Shown here: piece after piece, positions 32,970-44,540 of the stretch
Numbering within the stretch: the stretch's first letter is position 1
Layout: every line of letters begins with the position of its first letter
Assembly: GCA_009809945.1 (NCBI GenBank)
Contig: WTPW01000027.1
Span: 617,195 to 681,194 of the forward strand
DNA length: 64,000 nucleotides
Direction of reading: 5' to 3'
From: Gigaspora margarita
Taxonomy: Eukaryota > Glomeromycota > Glomeromycetes > Diversisporales > Gigasporaceae
Made by a program: the position numbers and the translations under genes
The notes under the pieces: generated by a model
The model's database searches: none
What the model was told of the DNA's origin: nothing
Seen by the model: the letters and a program-made list of their open reading frames with translations, nothing else

Positions 32970-34370
32970 AATATTTTACAAATTTGAAAGATAATTATAA
33001 TAAAATCAAAACTTAAGTTTTCTGTATTTTAAAATAAAATTTTCAATAGAGTAGGGTTTGGACCTGGTTGAAATTATTACTATATAGCTATAGCTATAAT
33101 AATTTGCTCAGATAAACTGGGTAAACTAATAATACCAGGTCCAATCTCTAATTGTGAGCAGCTTTTTTTAAAGTACTAAATTGCATACCACTAATGAGAA
33201 ATGTGTATGCATTTGAATATTTTAGTGTGCAATAGATCCTATTGTAGTGCAGTATAGTACTCACGGAATTCTGTCTTCATAATTATATCCTATTATTAGT
33301 TGGTTCTTTGGTCAGAAATAAAAAAAAAGTTTATAACTTAAAAACCTTTATATTTTTTTTACTTTTTTGTAAAAAGGCTAAATAATTTACAGATCTTGGA
33401 AAGAAGAGCAGGGCTAGGAGGTTATTACTTTGCGTAGAAGGAATCTTCAGGACTTTATACCAAAGTTCTTCATGTTCAGTAATAAGCTTTTGTCAAATGG
33501 GTTCATTTTACTAAAAAACTTCAGCAATCTAATAATGTTAGTAGCATAAAAAGCTTAAATATGAGATTTTAAAATTTAGCCTATTAAAAATTTGAGCATG
33601 CTTATTAATTTGATATTACTGTATTATAAAGTCTTACTTAGTAAATATTGTGTTCAACAAAGTAAACTTTTTATAAAAAAATTTTTACATTTCATGATTT
33701 TGATACCAAAATCTTGTAATACTCCTGTATTGTTTGTACTACTTTTATAACCAAATTTGCTTTAATTTTTTGTCCTTACTTATAGCTTTAAAAATTCAAT
33801 TCGAACCTTACACATATATGATCTGCATCATGTTATCATATAAAAATTTGATCAGTTGACTGGCAGATCATTAATTAACTTTATTGATTCTTTGCTTCAT
33901 AGAAATGTCTTTGTTATTTACAGCATTATGTTTTACTAAAAATGTTACTAGTAATGACAGATACATCTCTAGAACTGCTTTGTACTGAATTAACTATAAT
34001 GCTAACAAATTTAAAGAAATTACTTTAAAGGATTTATAGCTAATTCTGAATTATTAATTGTGCCTTTTGAAAAAAAGTCTATTGTATTAATAATTGGTCA
34101 CTGTATTTATAAAAACATGGAATATGTATATACTTATTACTATAATTGGTTTTATCTTTGTCAACTAAACAAATTAATTTTGTTATAAAATATCATAGTT
34201 TTGTAATTGTAAACAACTTCTTATATACAAATTATATATTATATTCAACATAATACATAACTTGATTATTTGAGTTGTAATCAGTTTGTGATTACAAGAC
34301 TGTTTATTATATAATTAACTAATCTTTAAAATTCTTTTTATATATACTGTACTTTATTATTTTTCTTTAG
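32970..34370. other. AT-rich DNA, nothing recognised
   Basis: No supported ORF or TIR pair. Possible introns or intergenic DNA of the pseudogene that follows. Confidence 0.4.
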
Positions 34371-35132
34371 GCTACTTTGGTCCAAGCAGTTCCAATTTCT
34401 TCTTCTGAAGGTAATAATGTTCTTAAGTTTTCCTAACTCATCACCTTTATTAACTTATACTGCTACTATAGTATCTGATTCTTATATTCCTGATAATCAA
34501 GGTGGACAAGAAAGTTTTGCATTAGCAAGAAGGTTATATAACAGGGTCACTAATAACAAAAATGTGGATTCAAGAGTTATTGTTTCATATATGAATGAAA
34601 ATAATTGATATAATGCCATAAAAAATAATTTGAAAAAACAGTCATGTCTGTAATTGGATGTTTAAAAATTGGAACAGGAAAACTTCTTCATATACTTGTA
34701 TCTGACATTGAGTAGACTTATATTTTTAGTGATTTTCAAATTCTGGGTCCTGCAAATGATACAAAGATTAATTCATAATTTGAACTTGATATAAATCTTG
34801 ACAGTATTGAAGAAAAATATGCTATAATAACTTCACAAATCTCTCAAAAAAGACTAAAGATCAATCAATATGAACCAATAAATAACAAATATTCAAGTGA
34901 TAAAGTAACTTTCTATAATTTTGTAGATTTTATTTCTCAGATCCAAAAAGAAACTCCTACTCCTAAAACAACCTATGGTGAACCATCTTCATCAACCACT
35001 AATTGTAACTCTATATCTCAGAATACAAATCAAAAAATTCCTTCATATGCAACTCGTATTAAAGATGAAGATGATATTCTTATAAGCAATGATAATTCTA
35101 ATGAACTTCTTCATGTTCAACCCAAAGTATAA
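34371..35132 (+). pseudogene. Unrecognised decayed gene with a splice-acceptor-like start
   Basis: Preceded by a pyrimidine tract and TTTCTTTAG (34361-34370). Pieces in order: ATLVQAVPISSSE; NQGGQESFALARRLYNRVTN (frame 34417-34608); VIGCLKIGTGKLLHILVSDI after a frame change at about 34637; then a long frame from about 34780, NLDSIEEKYAIITSQISQKR through TPTPKTTYGEPSSSTTNC to NELLHVQPKV and TAA at 35130. About three stops and two frame changes. The last 115 codons are intact and Ser/Thr/Asn-rich. No domain recognised; no sign of a zinc finger or RT motif. Confidence 0.4.
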
Positions 35133-35684
35133 CATCTAATACTAAAAGTAAACATGCATAAAAGCTTCACTGACCAAAAAATAGTCTTTTAGTATTATTT
35201 TTTATATTATTACTTTTTGTTTATTATTAACAAAAGTTACCTAATGATTACATTTGTACTTTTGCTTAGAAATTGCTGTTACTAGTATTTTTTCAAATCA
35301 ATTTTTCTTCTATATAAGAGTTTATGAAGATATAGATTTTTTTAATAGATTATGAATATATTTGTATTTGCAATATGCAGTTTTTATTATTTTTTTTCTG
35401 GTTAAGGTGCTCACTTTTGGAGTAAGAGTTTTATTTAAGAAATTTTAAATTAAGAGTACCTATATAGAGGATGCCCAACATAGTATATTAATGAGAGTAC
35501 AACTAGCCACACCTGCAACTTTTGGTTGCCTATTTAAGTAGCCATCTGGGGTTCTATCCTAGCTGCCATACCTGCACATTGCATACCAGTCATTGCCTAT
35601 TTAAACCCTCTAATTATTGTCATCTGCCAATTCCATCTTGTATTACCAGAACACAATTCAGATACTTTTCTACCTCCTTAGAAC
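35133..35684. other. Non-coding; left flank of a pogo-like insertion
   Basis: 35133-35450 is AT-rich with no feature. 35460-35684 changes to a more balanced composition (GCCATACCTGCACATTGC and so on) that resumes at 36833 on the far side of the inserted element, so both belong to one older repeat. Confidence 0.4.
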
Positions 35685-35686
35685 TA

Positions 35687-36830
35687 CAGTTGACCCTCCC
35701 CAAACCAGTATGCATAGTGAACAGGTTTTGTATCAGATTTGGGAGGGTATCAGATTTAAAAATATCACATGAAAAATCAACACGAATTGACCAATAATAT
35801 TTCAGGATTTAATATGTATCGCATGTTGATTAGCCAATGAAATCGTGACTTTTAGAAAAGATGAAAATAAATAAAATCGAAATGAAACTAAAGAAATTTA
35901 GTTAAAATTATATTTAAGTTCACGATAAACATTACCAGGATGTTCTTGTAAAATAAGTCAAACATGTCTTTATTAACTTAGATTGTTTTTAACTAATTTA
36001 CTATCACTATCTGCTATTAACAAATTTACTATAATCTTATATATCTTATGTACTCAACGATGTATCTAATCATAACTCACACCACTATTCTATAACAAAC
36101 ACCCTTTCGACCTTGGTATACACAGCATATTACAAGTTTTCCTATGTATCTAATTTTATAATCTAAAAAAAAAAGCAAAATTTAAGTTAATTAGCTACAT
36201 GTACTATTATATATCAGATATATAATTTTATTGATTTTTTTTTGAAAGATTTATATAGCGTATATGATAATATTTACTTAAATTAATACTCCTTACTTAC
36301 GTTAACTGTGTAAATCATCATTCTAAACGTTTTTACCTTCTTTTTTTGTTTGTATAGCAAACGGATTTTGGTAAAATAATGGCTTAAAACTTCTTATATT
36401 CCTTGTAATTTCAGTAGAAAAGTCATGTTATAAAAGTTGGTGGATTAAGCAAATATGTTGTAGAGCAGAGTGAAAGCATCAAATTTACTTAGTACGTTTT
36501 ATCTTTCAAGAAGTTAAAGTACTTGAGCTTCCGAAAAGCATTGTAAAACGTATAACAAAAACTATAATGATCTACAAACTCGGGGCACTCAGAATGTTCC
36601 TAACTTGCTATTAAATTAATATTACGTCACGTGAAAAATGGTAAGTTTTATGCGATTTAATTGGTTACATTTACATAATGCTATTTAGCTAATCAGGAAC
36701 TTGGATATAATAATTATCAGAAATGACAGGTTATCAGGTATTAATTATAGAACAGATATGGTGGATCAATTTTTAACTGATTATAGCAGGTTATCAGTTT
36801 TGACAGTATCGGTTTGGGGAGGGTTGACTA
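35687..36830. mobile_element. 1.1-kb pogo/Tigger-like non-autonomous element
   Basis: The left end CAGTTGACCCTCCCCAAACC (35687) and right end, reversed, TAGTCAACCCTCCCCAAACC (to 36830) agree at 17 of 20 positions. TA flanks both sides (35685-35686, 36831-36832). The CAGTTGACCCT start resembles published Tigger/pogo ends. Near both ends GTATCAG/TATCAG words recur. No transposase ORF. It interrupts an older repeat (about 35460-37560). Confidence 0.8.
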
Positions 36831-36832
36831 TA

Positions 36833-37560
36833 GTTTATTCTCAGTGAGAGACTTAGTAGTGTGGCTCCTGTTCTACTTAGGTATCACCTATGCTTTAGTA
36901 ATTTATATATCTACTAAGATGGACTACTTGTAGTCAGAGATTATCCTTAAATCACTACTATTACCTACTTCTGCCCTTGCAGAGTTCACTAAGCCCTAGT
37001 AACTATATACTTAGTCCTTTTCTGGTTTTCCTGACCTGCTTTCTGCCTGCTCCCAATTTGTAGGTCCAGAAGGGTTGGTCAGCTCATCTTTAAGAACCAA
37101 ATAGACTTTTCCCCTTGGTACATGCTGCTGAAATACAGGTTCTTTTCTTCTGATGTGATTCTGGCAGCCCAATTGGTAGGGTCCTCTACCCTCTTGTTAT
37201 AGGCTTACTCACTAGCCTATACATGCTATCCAATTCCTTTCTGTATTACCATCAAAAGCACAACTACTCTCAGCTTAGGTCTTGCCAAGTGTTCTCGATC
37301 TTCAAGTTCTTTTGGTATTACACAATTCTATTAATATGCATAACATATCTAGAATCTCCTATATTAACAGAATTAACCAAGAGGTAGTGCAACCTGAGTT
37401 ACAGGTCTTATTATGACCCAACTTATTGATGAAGATTATTACTATAGCACAGGTATAATTTTTAAAAATTGTCTCCAGTAGAATTTGAACTCTACATCTA
37501 AGTTACATATTCCTTGGCAGGTAACAACTTCCTAACTTCACTATTTCAACATACTCCTGT
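36833..37560 (-). repeat. Possible second Pol III-type repeat (SINE-like), split by the pogo-like element
   Basis: Compositionally distinct, ORF-less sequence. On the minus strand its end carries a B-box-like GAGTTCAAATTCTACTGG (37473-37490) and, about 50 bp upstream, an A-box-like TAGTGAAGTTAGG (about 37530-37542). Together with 35460-35684 it would be about 950 bp. No TSD or A-tail could be fixed, so this remains a weak call. Confidence 0.35.
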
Positions 37561-38195
37561 TTTTATTTTTCTTAGTTAATTATTTCTCATCTTCAAACAA
37601 AAATAAATATTCTTTTTTAAATATTTTTACAAAAATGTTTTTAAAAAAATATATTGTATATGTACATGTATTATGCTTGGTAATGTTGATAATCTATTGT
37701 GCTTCTTTTTTTCTCTGTTACTTAAGTGCTAATAATTGTTTTACATAGTATAATTTAGATTTTACTATGTAAAAACTTTTAATAATTGACCAAAAATCAA
37801 TTATATCTATAAATAGGCTATACTCAGTTTTTTTGTGTCTAAAATTCTCTAAAAAAAAGTAGTTTATTTTCATAAATATACAGTATGTATTTAATTCTAT
37901 TAACCAAATTTATTTTTTCTAAAAATTTTTTAAATCTATTAATATCTAACTCCTTATCACTCTGATCTATACTGTTTTATTTTGGTTATAATAGAAATAA
38001 ATATATTTTATTAATTTATATTTTATCAAGATAGTTTAATTTTATTATGTAATACTTACAATACCAAATAATTATATATAACTGCTCAATCTACCTTTTG
38101 ATTGCACTTCTGGATTGTAAAATTTCTGATTAAAATTTTTGATTGCCTTTTATTTTTAGTTGAATTTTGCTTATCCTTTGTTGTTAAAAAAAAGT
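37561..38195. other. AT-rich DNA upstream of the Helitron remnant
   Basis: No gene or repeat pair supported. Confidence 0.4.
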
Positions 38196-41045
38196 CTAAT
38201 TACAATATTCAAACTTTTCATCTTATCTTTTTTGCTGAAGTATTGGAACAATCTGGAGAAACTCTAGCTAAATCTTCTGCTAATATTATTTTTGAACCAT
38301 ATACTTTTAGAAATGAGATAAATCAAAACTTGTCAAATGGACTATTTATTTCTAATGTGCCACCTTAAATGAACCTATTAATCATTCTTATTATCATTTG
38401 ACTTCTGCTCTTCATCAGCTTATACATCAATTTGACTCTAAAATTTTACTTGATCATCCCTATATTTCCTGTACTTATTGTTTTGTTCTTATGCTAAACT
38501 CTTCAACACAATGGATTCCTTATAAAGAAGGTACTTCATATACTATTACTCAAGTTTTTTCTATACCTTTTTGCACATGAACAAATAATAGAAATGTTAG
38601 ACAAGTTGCTATTTGTAATGGGTGTAAAAATGAAAGAATATGTCACTATCCTCCGATATTACCCCAAATTCTACCTGTCATACATAATTTCTATGATATA
38701 TAGAAAATACCTTTCTCCTGTTTTTATACAGTGCTCATTGGAGTGCTTTGCTAGTGCAAATTGCTATAAATTATCATTATTTTCAAGAAAATATTAATTT
38801 ATCACATAATTACAAACTTTTCAATTGTATTCTGGATTAACTAGCTCTTATTTAAATGGGATCTTTGCTAGAAAAATCACCCTCTGACATTTTCCAATCA
38901 GGCTAATTTAGACAAACTTAAAGAATTATACTGGTTTTTATTTGCATACAAATCATTTTTTGACTTTATTGATTCGAAAGTTTATTTGATGCACCATTGA
39001 ATCAATAAAGCAAAAGATGATTTGGATTTATATAAGAACTAGTATATTGTTCTAAATTTGTTTGAAATTACTGATCAGAAAATGTTGAAAGGTAATTTTC
39101 CTAGCAAAGATCCCAAATGCTAATGAACTACTAATATCTGCATCAAATTGGCTTAAGCTTGCTAATCCTCTTATTTATAAATATGCATTAATTGATAATC
39201 CACCTATCAACTGGAAAATAGGCAAAATGTGGCATGCTCCATCTAAATTTTTTTTCTTACAAAGTTAATGATACATGTCCACTAATTGAAAGCTATAGAG
39301 CTCATCGAGACGCATCTAACAGGTTAGATTATCCAAATAGGCCTAATAGATGGCGAGTTATCATTGAAAAACGATTGGCTGACTATATAAAAATCCGTGA
39401 CAGAGATTACATATGAAAATCACTATAGGCGAAATGTGGTGATCTTCCATCTAAAACTTTTTTCTTACTAAGTTAATGATACATGCCACTAATTGAAAGT
39501 TGTAGAGCTCGTCGTGACGCATCTAATCGTGGTTAGATCATCCAAATCGGCCCAGTAAATGGAGAGATATCATCGAAAAACTATTGGTCGACTATATAAA
39601 ATCTCTATGTAAACAATATTTGTTTATATAGAGATTTTATATAGTCGATCAATGGTTTTTCGACGATATCTAGCCATCCACTGGCCCGATTTGGATGATC
39701 TAACCACCGTTAGATGCGTCTTGACGAGCTCTACAACTTTTAATTAGTGGGCATGTATCGATAACTTAGTAATAAAAAAAGTTTTAGATAGAAGCACGCC
39801 ACATTTCGCCTATAGCAGTCACAGATTTTTATATAGTTGGCCAATTATTTTTTGTTGATAACTCACCATTCACTGGGCCAATTTGGATAACTAACCACTG
39901 TTAGATGCGTCTCAATGAGCTCTACAACTTTCAATTAGTGGACATGTATTGTTAACTTAGTAAGAAAAAAAATTTTAGATGGAGCACGCTACATTTTGCC
40001 TATTCTCCAGTTGACAGGCAGATTATCAATTAAGCATAATTATTAGTGACCCTTCTTCAATGATACTTGTTCCTATTTCTTTATTATTAGCTTACCAATC
40101 TATTCAATCTACCTTTTAATCTAATAATATTTATCGAAATAATCTTTCTGATAATTTACCTCACCCTCCTGATTTGGTTATTCTGAATAACCCTTTCCCT
40201 CAAGAATTCACAATAAAGATACACATTTTAGTCACCTAATAGCTAGCTTAATTGTTGGTACTAATAAACTACTTATATTTAATAATCCCAATTTAGAGGC
40301 TTTTATATTCCCTGATTTGTTTTCTAATAGTCAAGGCCACTATGAAAATATAAAACCTCTTCTAAATTTTCAACCTTTAGTTAATATCTATAGAAAGTAT
40401 ATGAAACTATATTTGCTTTGTCCTGATTCTCACTTTCACCTCTATTGGTATTGGTCTCATTTTTATATCTAGCTTTAGAAAAAAACTATTTTTAAAACCA
40501 TCATCACATATTATTGACTAGAAACATTAATCATGAATATCACTCTACAAGAGCCGATTTAATTGCTAAAAGCTCTTATAGTACACAAAGTATTCTTGAT
40601 AAAACTATAATAACTATATTCCTTCTAATCTTTATACTACTGCTTTTTTTTTCAACAAAAACAATATCAAGTTAATACTATATTAAGCTCTTATGGTCTT
40701 TCACAAATATTTTATATAATGACCATAGATGAGAATAAATGGCTTTATTTATATGAGCTACTTCAACAAACTAATAATAGAGATACACTACCTACTAATC
40801 ATCCTCTGCATACAATTTATAATGATCTTTCTGACCCAATTTCTGAGCCTGAATTATATGCTTTGGTATTACAATTCCAAATACATTATTGTGACCATAG
40901 ATGTAGTATCCAAACTTCTAGTGAAAGTCTATGTTCTAAAGGTTTTCTCAACCTTTGTCTAATAGAACTTAAACCAATTTTATATTATTATTCTATTCCA
41001 ATTATTATTTTTAGACTTCTATTTGTAGTCAATATGTATATTTAG
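38196..41045 (+). pseudogene. Decayed Helitron-type protein, N-terminal (Helitron_like_N) region
   Basis: Fragments in order: EPINHSYYHLTSALHQLIHQ and YISCTYCFVLM with a following C..C block (AICNGCKNERICHYPP); KYLSPVFIQCSLE (38725-38763); ISASNWLKLANPLIYKYAL (to 39190); then, beyond an inserted element, SDPSSMILVPISLLLAYQSI, LPHPPDLVILNNPFPQEF and PNLEAFIFPDLFSNSQGHYE; finally 40719-41045 with NRDTLPTNHPLHT and LSDPISEPELYALVLQFQIH. PDLFP-GHY, TLPTNRPLHT and EPELY-LV-K-QIH are motifs I associate from memory with fungal Helitron helicase-like proteins. Many stops. The Rep HUH motif and the helicase part are not visible; the region between PLHT and NDLSDP seems deleted. No Helitron termini (TC...CTRR hairpin) were located. 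Confidence 0.65.
39192..40029. mobile_element. Complete TTAA-flanked inverted-repeat element in the Helitron gene
   Basis: Flanked by TTAA at 39188-39191 and 40030-40033. The ends TTGATAATCCACCTATCAAC and, reversed, TTGATAATCTGCCTGTCAAC. It consists of two direct units (about 39222-39400 and 39425-39600) followed by the same two units inverted (about 39645-39820 and 39835-40005), each with ATAGGCGAAATGTGG-, GTAGAGCTCGTCGAGACGC- and TCGAAAAACGATTGGC-like words. The whole can fold as a nested hairpin. Removing it with one TTAA restores the Helitron frame (NPLIYKYAL then SIIISDPSSM). A partial relative is at 13402-14388. Confidence 0.9.
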
Positions 41046-41966
41046 TAAGAGTTAATACAGCCCCTGTATATACATAGTACTGTAGCTTCTTAGTATAGTA
41101 AATGAAATTACCTGTTTCATCTGGTTTGACAAGTGCAGATATAGCATTTTGGTCAGATTGTTTCAATCTTACAGATCATTCTGATATGCCAGATTATTCT
41201 GATATATCAGATCAGTCCAATATATCAGATTAGTCCAATATAACAAATCAGTTAATTCAACTATTAGTTTTGGCATAAAACCTGTATTGAGAATAGAAAT
41301 ATAAAAAGTATAAATACAATATCTCTTGTCTTTAGAGCAAGTTAGCTTTTGTAGCTCTACAGATTATAATTTATTTAATTAATTATTAATCAAAATTCAT
41401 AATAATAAATAATATATTACAAATTTTTTGTTATGAGTAATCTAACTATTAGGCCATTCAAAATTAATTATTCAGGTAATATTAATTCTAGAACTCTTGG
41501 GAGGAAGGAAGAGAAAATAAAATGAACATATAAAATGAACAACCCATTTTTAAAGTAGCAAATTATATAACAAATTAACTTTTAGTTAAAATTTTAGTCT
41601 AGAGATTCTTCTTACAAAAGAGAGAGGCAAGAAAAAAAATTATATACTATATATTTTTTAACAATGAGCACCCTTTTGTATAATTTTTACAGTAAAAATT
41701 CTCATAACCTAGTAACTAGATTTGCATAATTTTAAAAGTATATGATCATTGCATAGGGTAAAAACTGCAAATTTTAAACTGATCTATAAAGTGAATTTAT
41801 TGTCCCACAATTCAAATTTTATCCTGTTTCATTTTAATTACTGAAATTTGCTGATGATTTACAATAATAAAAAGATATTTTTATAGTAATCATTATGCAC
41901 TTTAATTAGTATCTAAAATTGGGTTGTGGAATCTGTAGACTATAACATATTTCAAATTATATATAT
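41046..41966. other. AT-rich DNA with a short minisatellite
   Basis: An 18-bp unit, CAGATCAGTCCAATATAT and variants, repeats about five times at 41172-41252. Otherwise nothing recognised. Confidence 0.5.
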
Positions 41967-42204
41967 GGGGCCTTTGCCTTGAAAATGACCTTACGGGACT
42001 ATGTAGATCTTATAAATAAAAATCAAAGTTTCTAGCTATCCAGTAATCCAATTCAAATAAACTTTTTTTTATTTTGTAAAACTCACTAAGCTCTACAAAA
42101 TAAAAAAAGTTTATTTTGATTGGATTACTGGGTGGCTAGAAATTTTAATTTTTATTCATAAGATCTACATAGTCCTATAAGGTCATTTTCAAGGCAAAGA
42201 CCCC
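41967..42204. mobile_element. 238-bp foldback MITE
   Basis: The left arm GGGGCCTTTGCCTTGAAAAT and right arm (reversed GGGGTCTTTGCCTTGAAAAT) are complementary over about 110 bp with few mismatches, meeting near 42083. ATAT on both sides (TA or ATAT TSD). Same structural type as the 9771-10014 element but with different sequence. Confidence 0.85.
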
Positions 42205-42398
42205 ATATTCTACAAGTAATATATTAATTTACTTGTGGGTTTTATAATGCTAGACTAATGCCAGAGTACTAATAGTTGTTATATTGGCTTCTAATAATTT
42301 ATTATATAAATACAATCTATTTTAAGATTAATTTTTTAATACCTGTTATTGTTATTTTTAATTAGTTTATTATTAGACTAATATATTAAAATTACATA

Positions 42399-43034
42399 TA
42401 GAGGTTTTAATTGTTCAAAAATAAGTATTCAAATATTCAATTGGTCTATTTTGTTAATACTTGAATATTCATTCAAAAATTTTAAATGAATATTCAAATA
42501 TTTATTAAATATTTATTGAATATTAAATATATATTAGATATATACTGAAAAGCAAAAAATATCCAATATTTATAATTCAAGAACAAATAGTTTTGAAAAT
42601 ATCTTTAACAATTTTGTTGTTTTTATTTAAAGCTCAATTTTATTGAAGTAGATGTTTATTTAATTTATAATTATAATACTTAAAAGTTTATATGTATTTA
42701 ATAAGATTGATATTTAATATATAAAAAATTAGTCATATATTTTTTTTAACCAATTAGAATTTAAATATATAAAAAATTAGTCATATATTTTTTTTAACCA
42801 ATTAGAATTTATTATACAATGTTAGTCAACCATATTTGATTATATAATCTCAAAATTTGTTATTTTTAAAAAAAATTATATTCAACGAATATTCATGAAT
42901 ATTCAATGAATATATTTAGTGAAACTTTTAAATATTCAAATATCATTTAGTGAAAAAATTAAATATTCAAATATTCAAACATTCAGTGAATATTTGAATA
43001 ATTTGAATATTATATTTATTAGATTAGCCCTCTA
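42399..43034. mobile_element. 636-bp hAT MITE
   Basis: The ends TAGAGGTTTTAATTG and, reversed, TAGAGGGCTAATC. The flanks ATTACATA (42391-42398) and ATTACATG (43035-43042) match at 7 of 8. The interior is full of AATATTCAAATATT words in both orientations. A tandem duplication (42716-42811) lies inside. Confidence 0.7.
42716..42811 (+). repeat. Perfect 48-bp tandem duplication
   Basis: 42716-42763 and 42764-42811 appear identical, beginning AATATATAAAAAATTAGTC and ending AATTAGAATTTA. Recent, because no mismatches are seen in AT-rich DNA. An assembly artefact is possible. Confidence 0.8.
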
Positions 43035-43147
43035 ATTACATGTATTATGCATATTAGATGCAGATTTATTTATGTCACTAGCTATATTTCTATTGTGCTT
43101 TATTTTATAAACTGATTTTTTATATAGAATATAATTAAGTAATATTA

Positions 43148-43798
43148 TCCCTTAGTTTATAAAGGTTTGCAAGCAAATTTGCCTGCATAATTACTATAAA
43201 TATATCTCTGATCTACTTTTTTAATTATTTAAAATATTTAAATAAAATTTAGTATGATAATATTTGAAAACAAGGATTATATTTTTGAATTATTTAATTT
43301 TATATTATAAGACAAAAAGTTTATGTTGCTTATAATAAAAATATTGAATTTTAAAGAAATTTTTTAATAAAAAAATAATTTACAATATCTTAGTATATTC
43401 TTTAAATATTGGTTTTAAAAATATAGTTCCTAATACAATATTGTAGTTTATATAAAGGATTACAACTTTTATTATTGCATTTTAAGTAATTTACTTGTAA
43501 AAATTAAGACTTGTATTAGAAGTAAAAATTTTTTTTATAGACGGAGACATATAAAATTTAAGAAAACCTAAAGAAAAAATTCTATAGTAAAAGTTCCAAA
43601 ACAAAAATTTAAAACTTTATTACACTAAAGTTTTTTAATAATTTTAAAAAATTTTTATAATAAAGTTAATAAAACAAAACTAATATTATATTTTTTACTT
43701 AGAAAATATAAGCTAAATTAATATTTAAAGTTTTATTTAAAAAATTTAAAATTTTAAAATTTATGCAGGCAAATATGCCTGCATAACAAATTAAGGGA
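43148..43798. mobile_element. 651-bp TA-target MITE
   Basis: The ends TCCCTTAGTTTATAAAGG and, reversed, TCCCTTAATTTGTTATGC, both followed by a GCAAATTTGCCTGCATAA-like palindrome. TA flanks (43146-43147, 43799-43800). No ORF. Confidence 0.75.
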
Positions 43799-43800
43799 TA

Positions 43801-44540
43801 AGTCTGCATCTATATATGCATATCAACTTAAAATACATATTATTAAATTTGAAACTGATTAAATTAAATAATAATTCTTATTTGTTACTTCTAAAATTTA
43901 GAGTAGAACTATTATAATTTATAAAATTAAACTATATTTATTTGTGACAGTTATTATTATCAGTTATAGTTTTTGTAATTTTAATTACAATCAATTTAAG
44001 GAATAGTATTTTAAATCATATGATGTTTATATAATTTATTATTTAATACCTGTTATTGTTATCTTATACTTGTATATTATAGTTATGCATTGATAAAACT
44101 ATAGATATGCATGTTGATGCATTGACAGAGATAATAAAAATGTGTATTGGAGTAAATATCAAATTTTTTACTTCGTTATTTGTTCTCTTTACTGCCTATT
44201 ATAATCTGGCTTCTTCATTTTAGGCCAACCTTCCCACCTCACTTAATTATTGCATTGTAACACTGTACAATAACATGGGCTCACTTTATTAAAGTAGAAT
44301 GCATTACACTATAGCATGGATCTGTACTTTTGATCCTCATTTATTCTTTGTTAACATAAAATTATTATGAGCACAGTATACAATAGCAAAAGAGAAAAGT
44401 GATGAAGTGGAGCACTATTTCATCATGTATCCTCATGATAATTAATAAAGTGCTTAATGTATGATCTAAAAAAAATTTGGAGAACAATAATATGAAGTAG
44501 ATTCACTTATGTATTATTTTTTTTATATAACTATAGACAT
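43801..44540. other. AT-rich DNA without features
   Basis: No supported gene or repeat. Confidence 0.4.

Noticed and set aside
37465-37545. A tRNA gene on the minus strand
   Set aside because: The T-arm-like hairpin and B-box are plausible, but no acceptor stem pairs and the anticodon arm cannot be placed.
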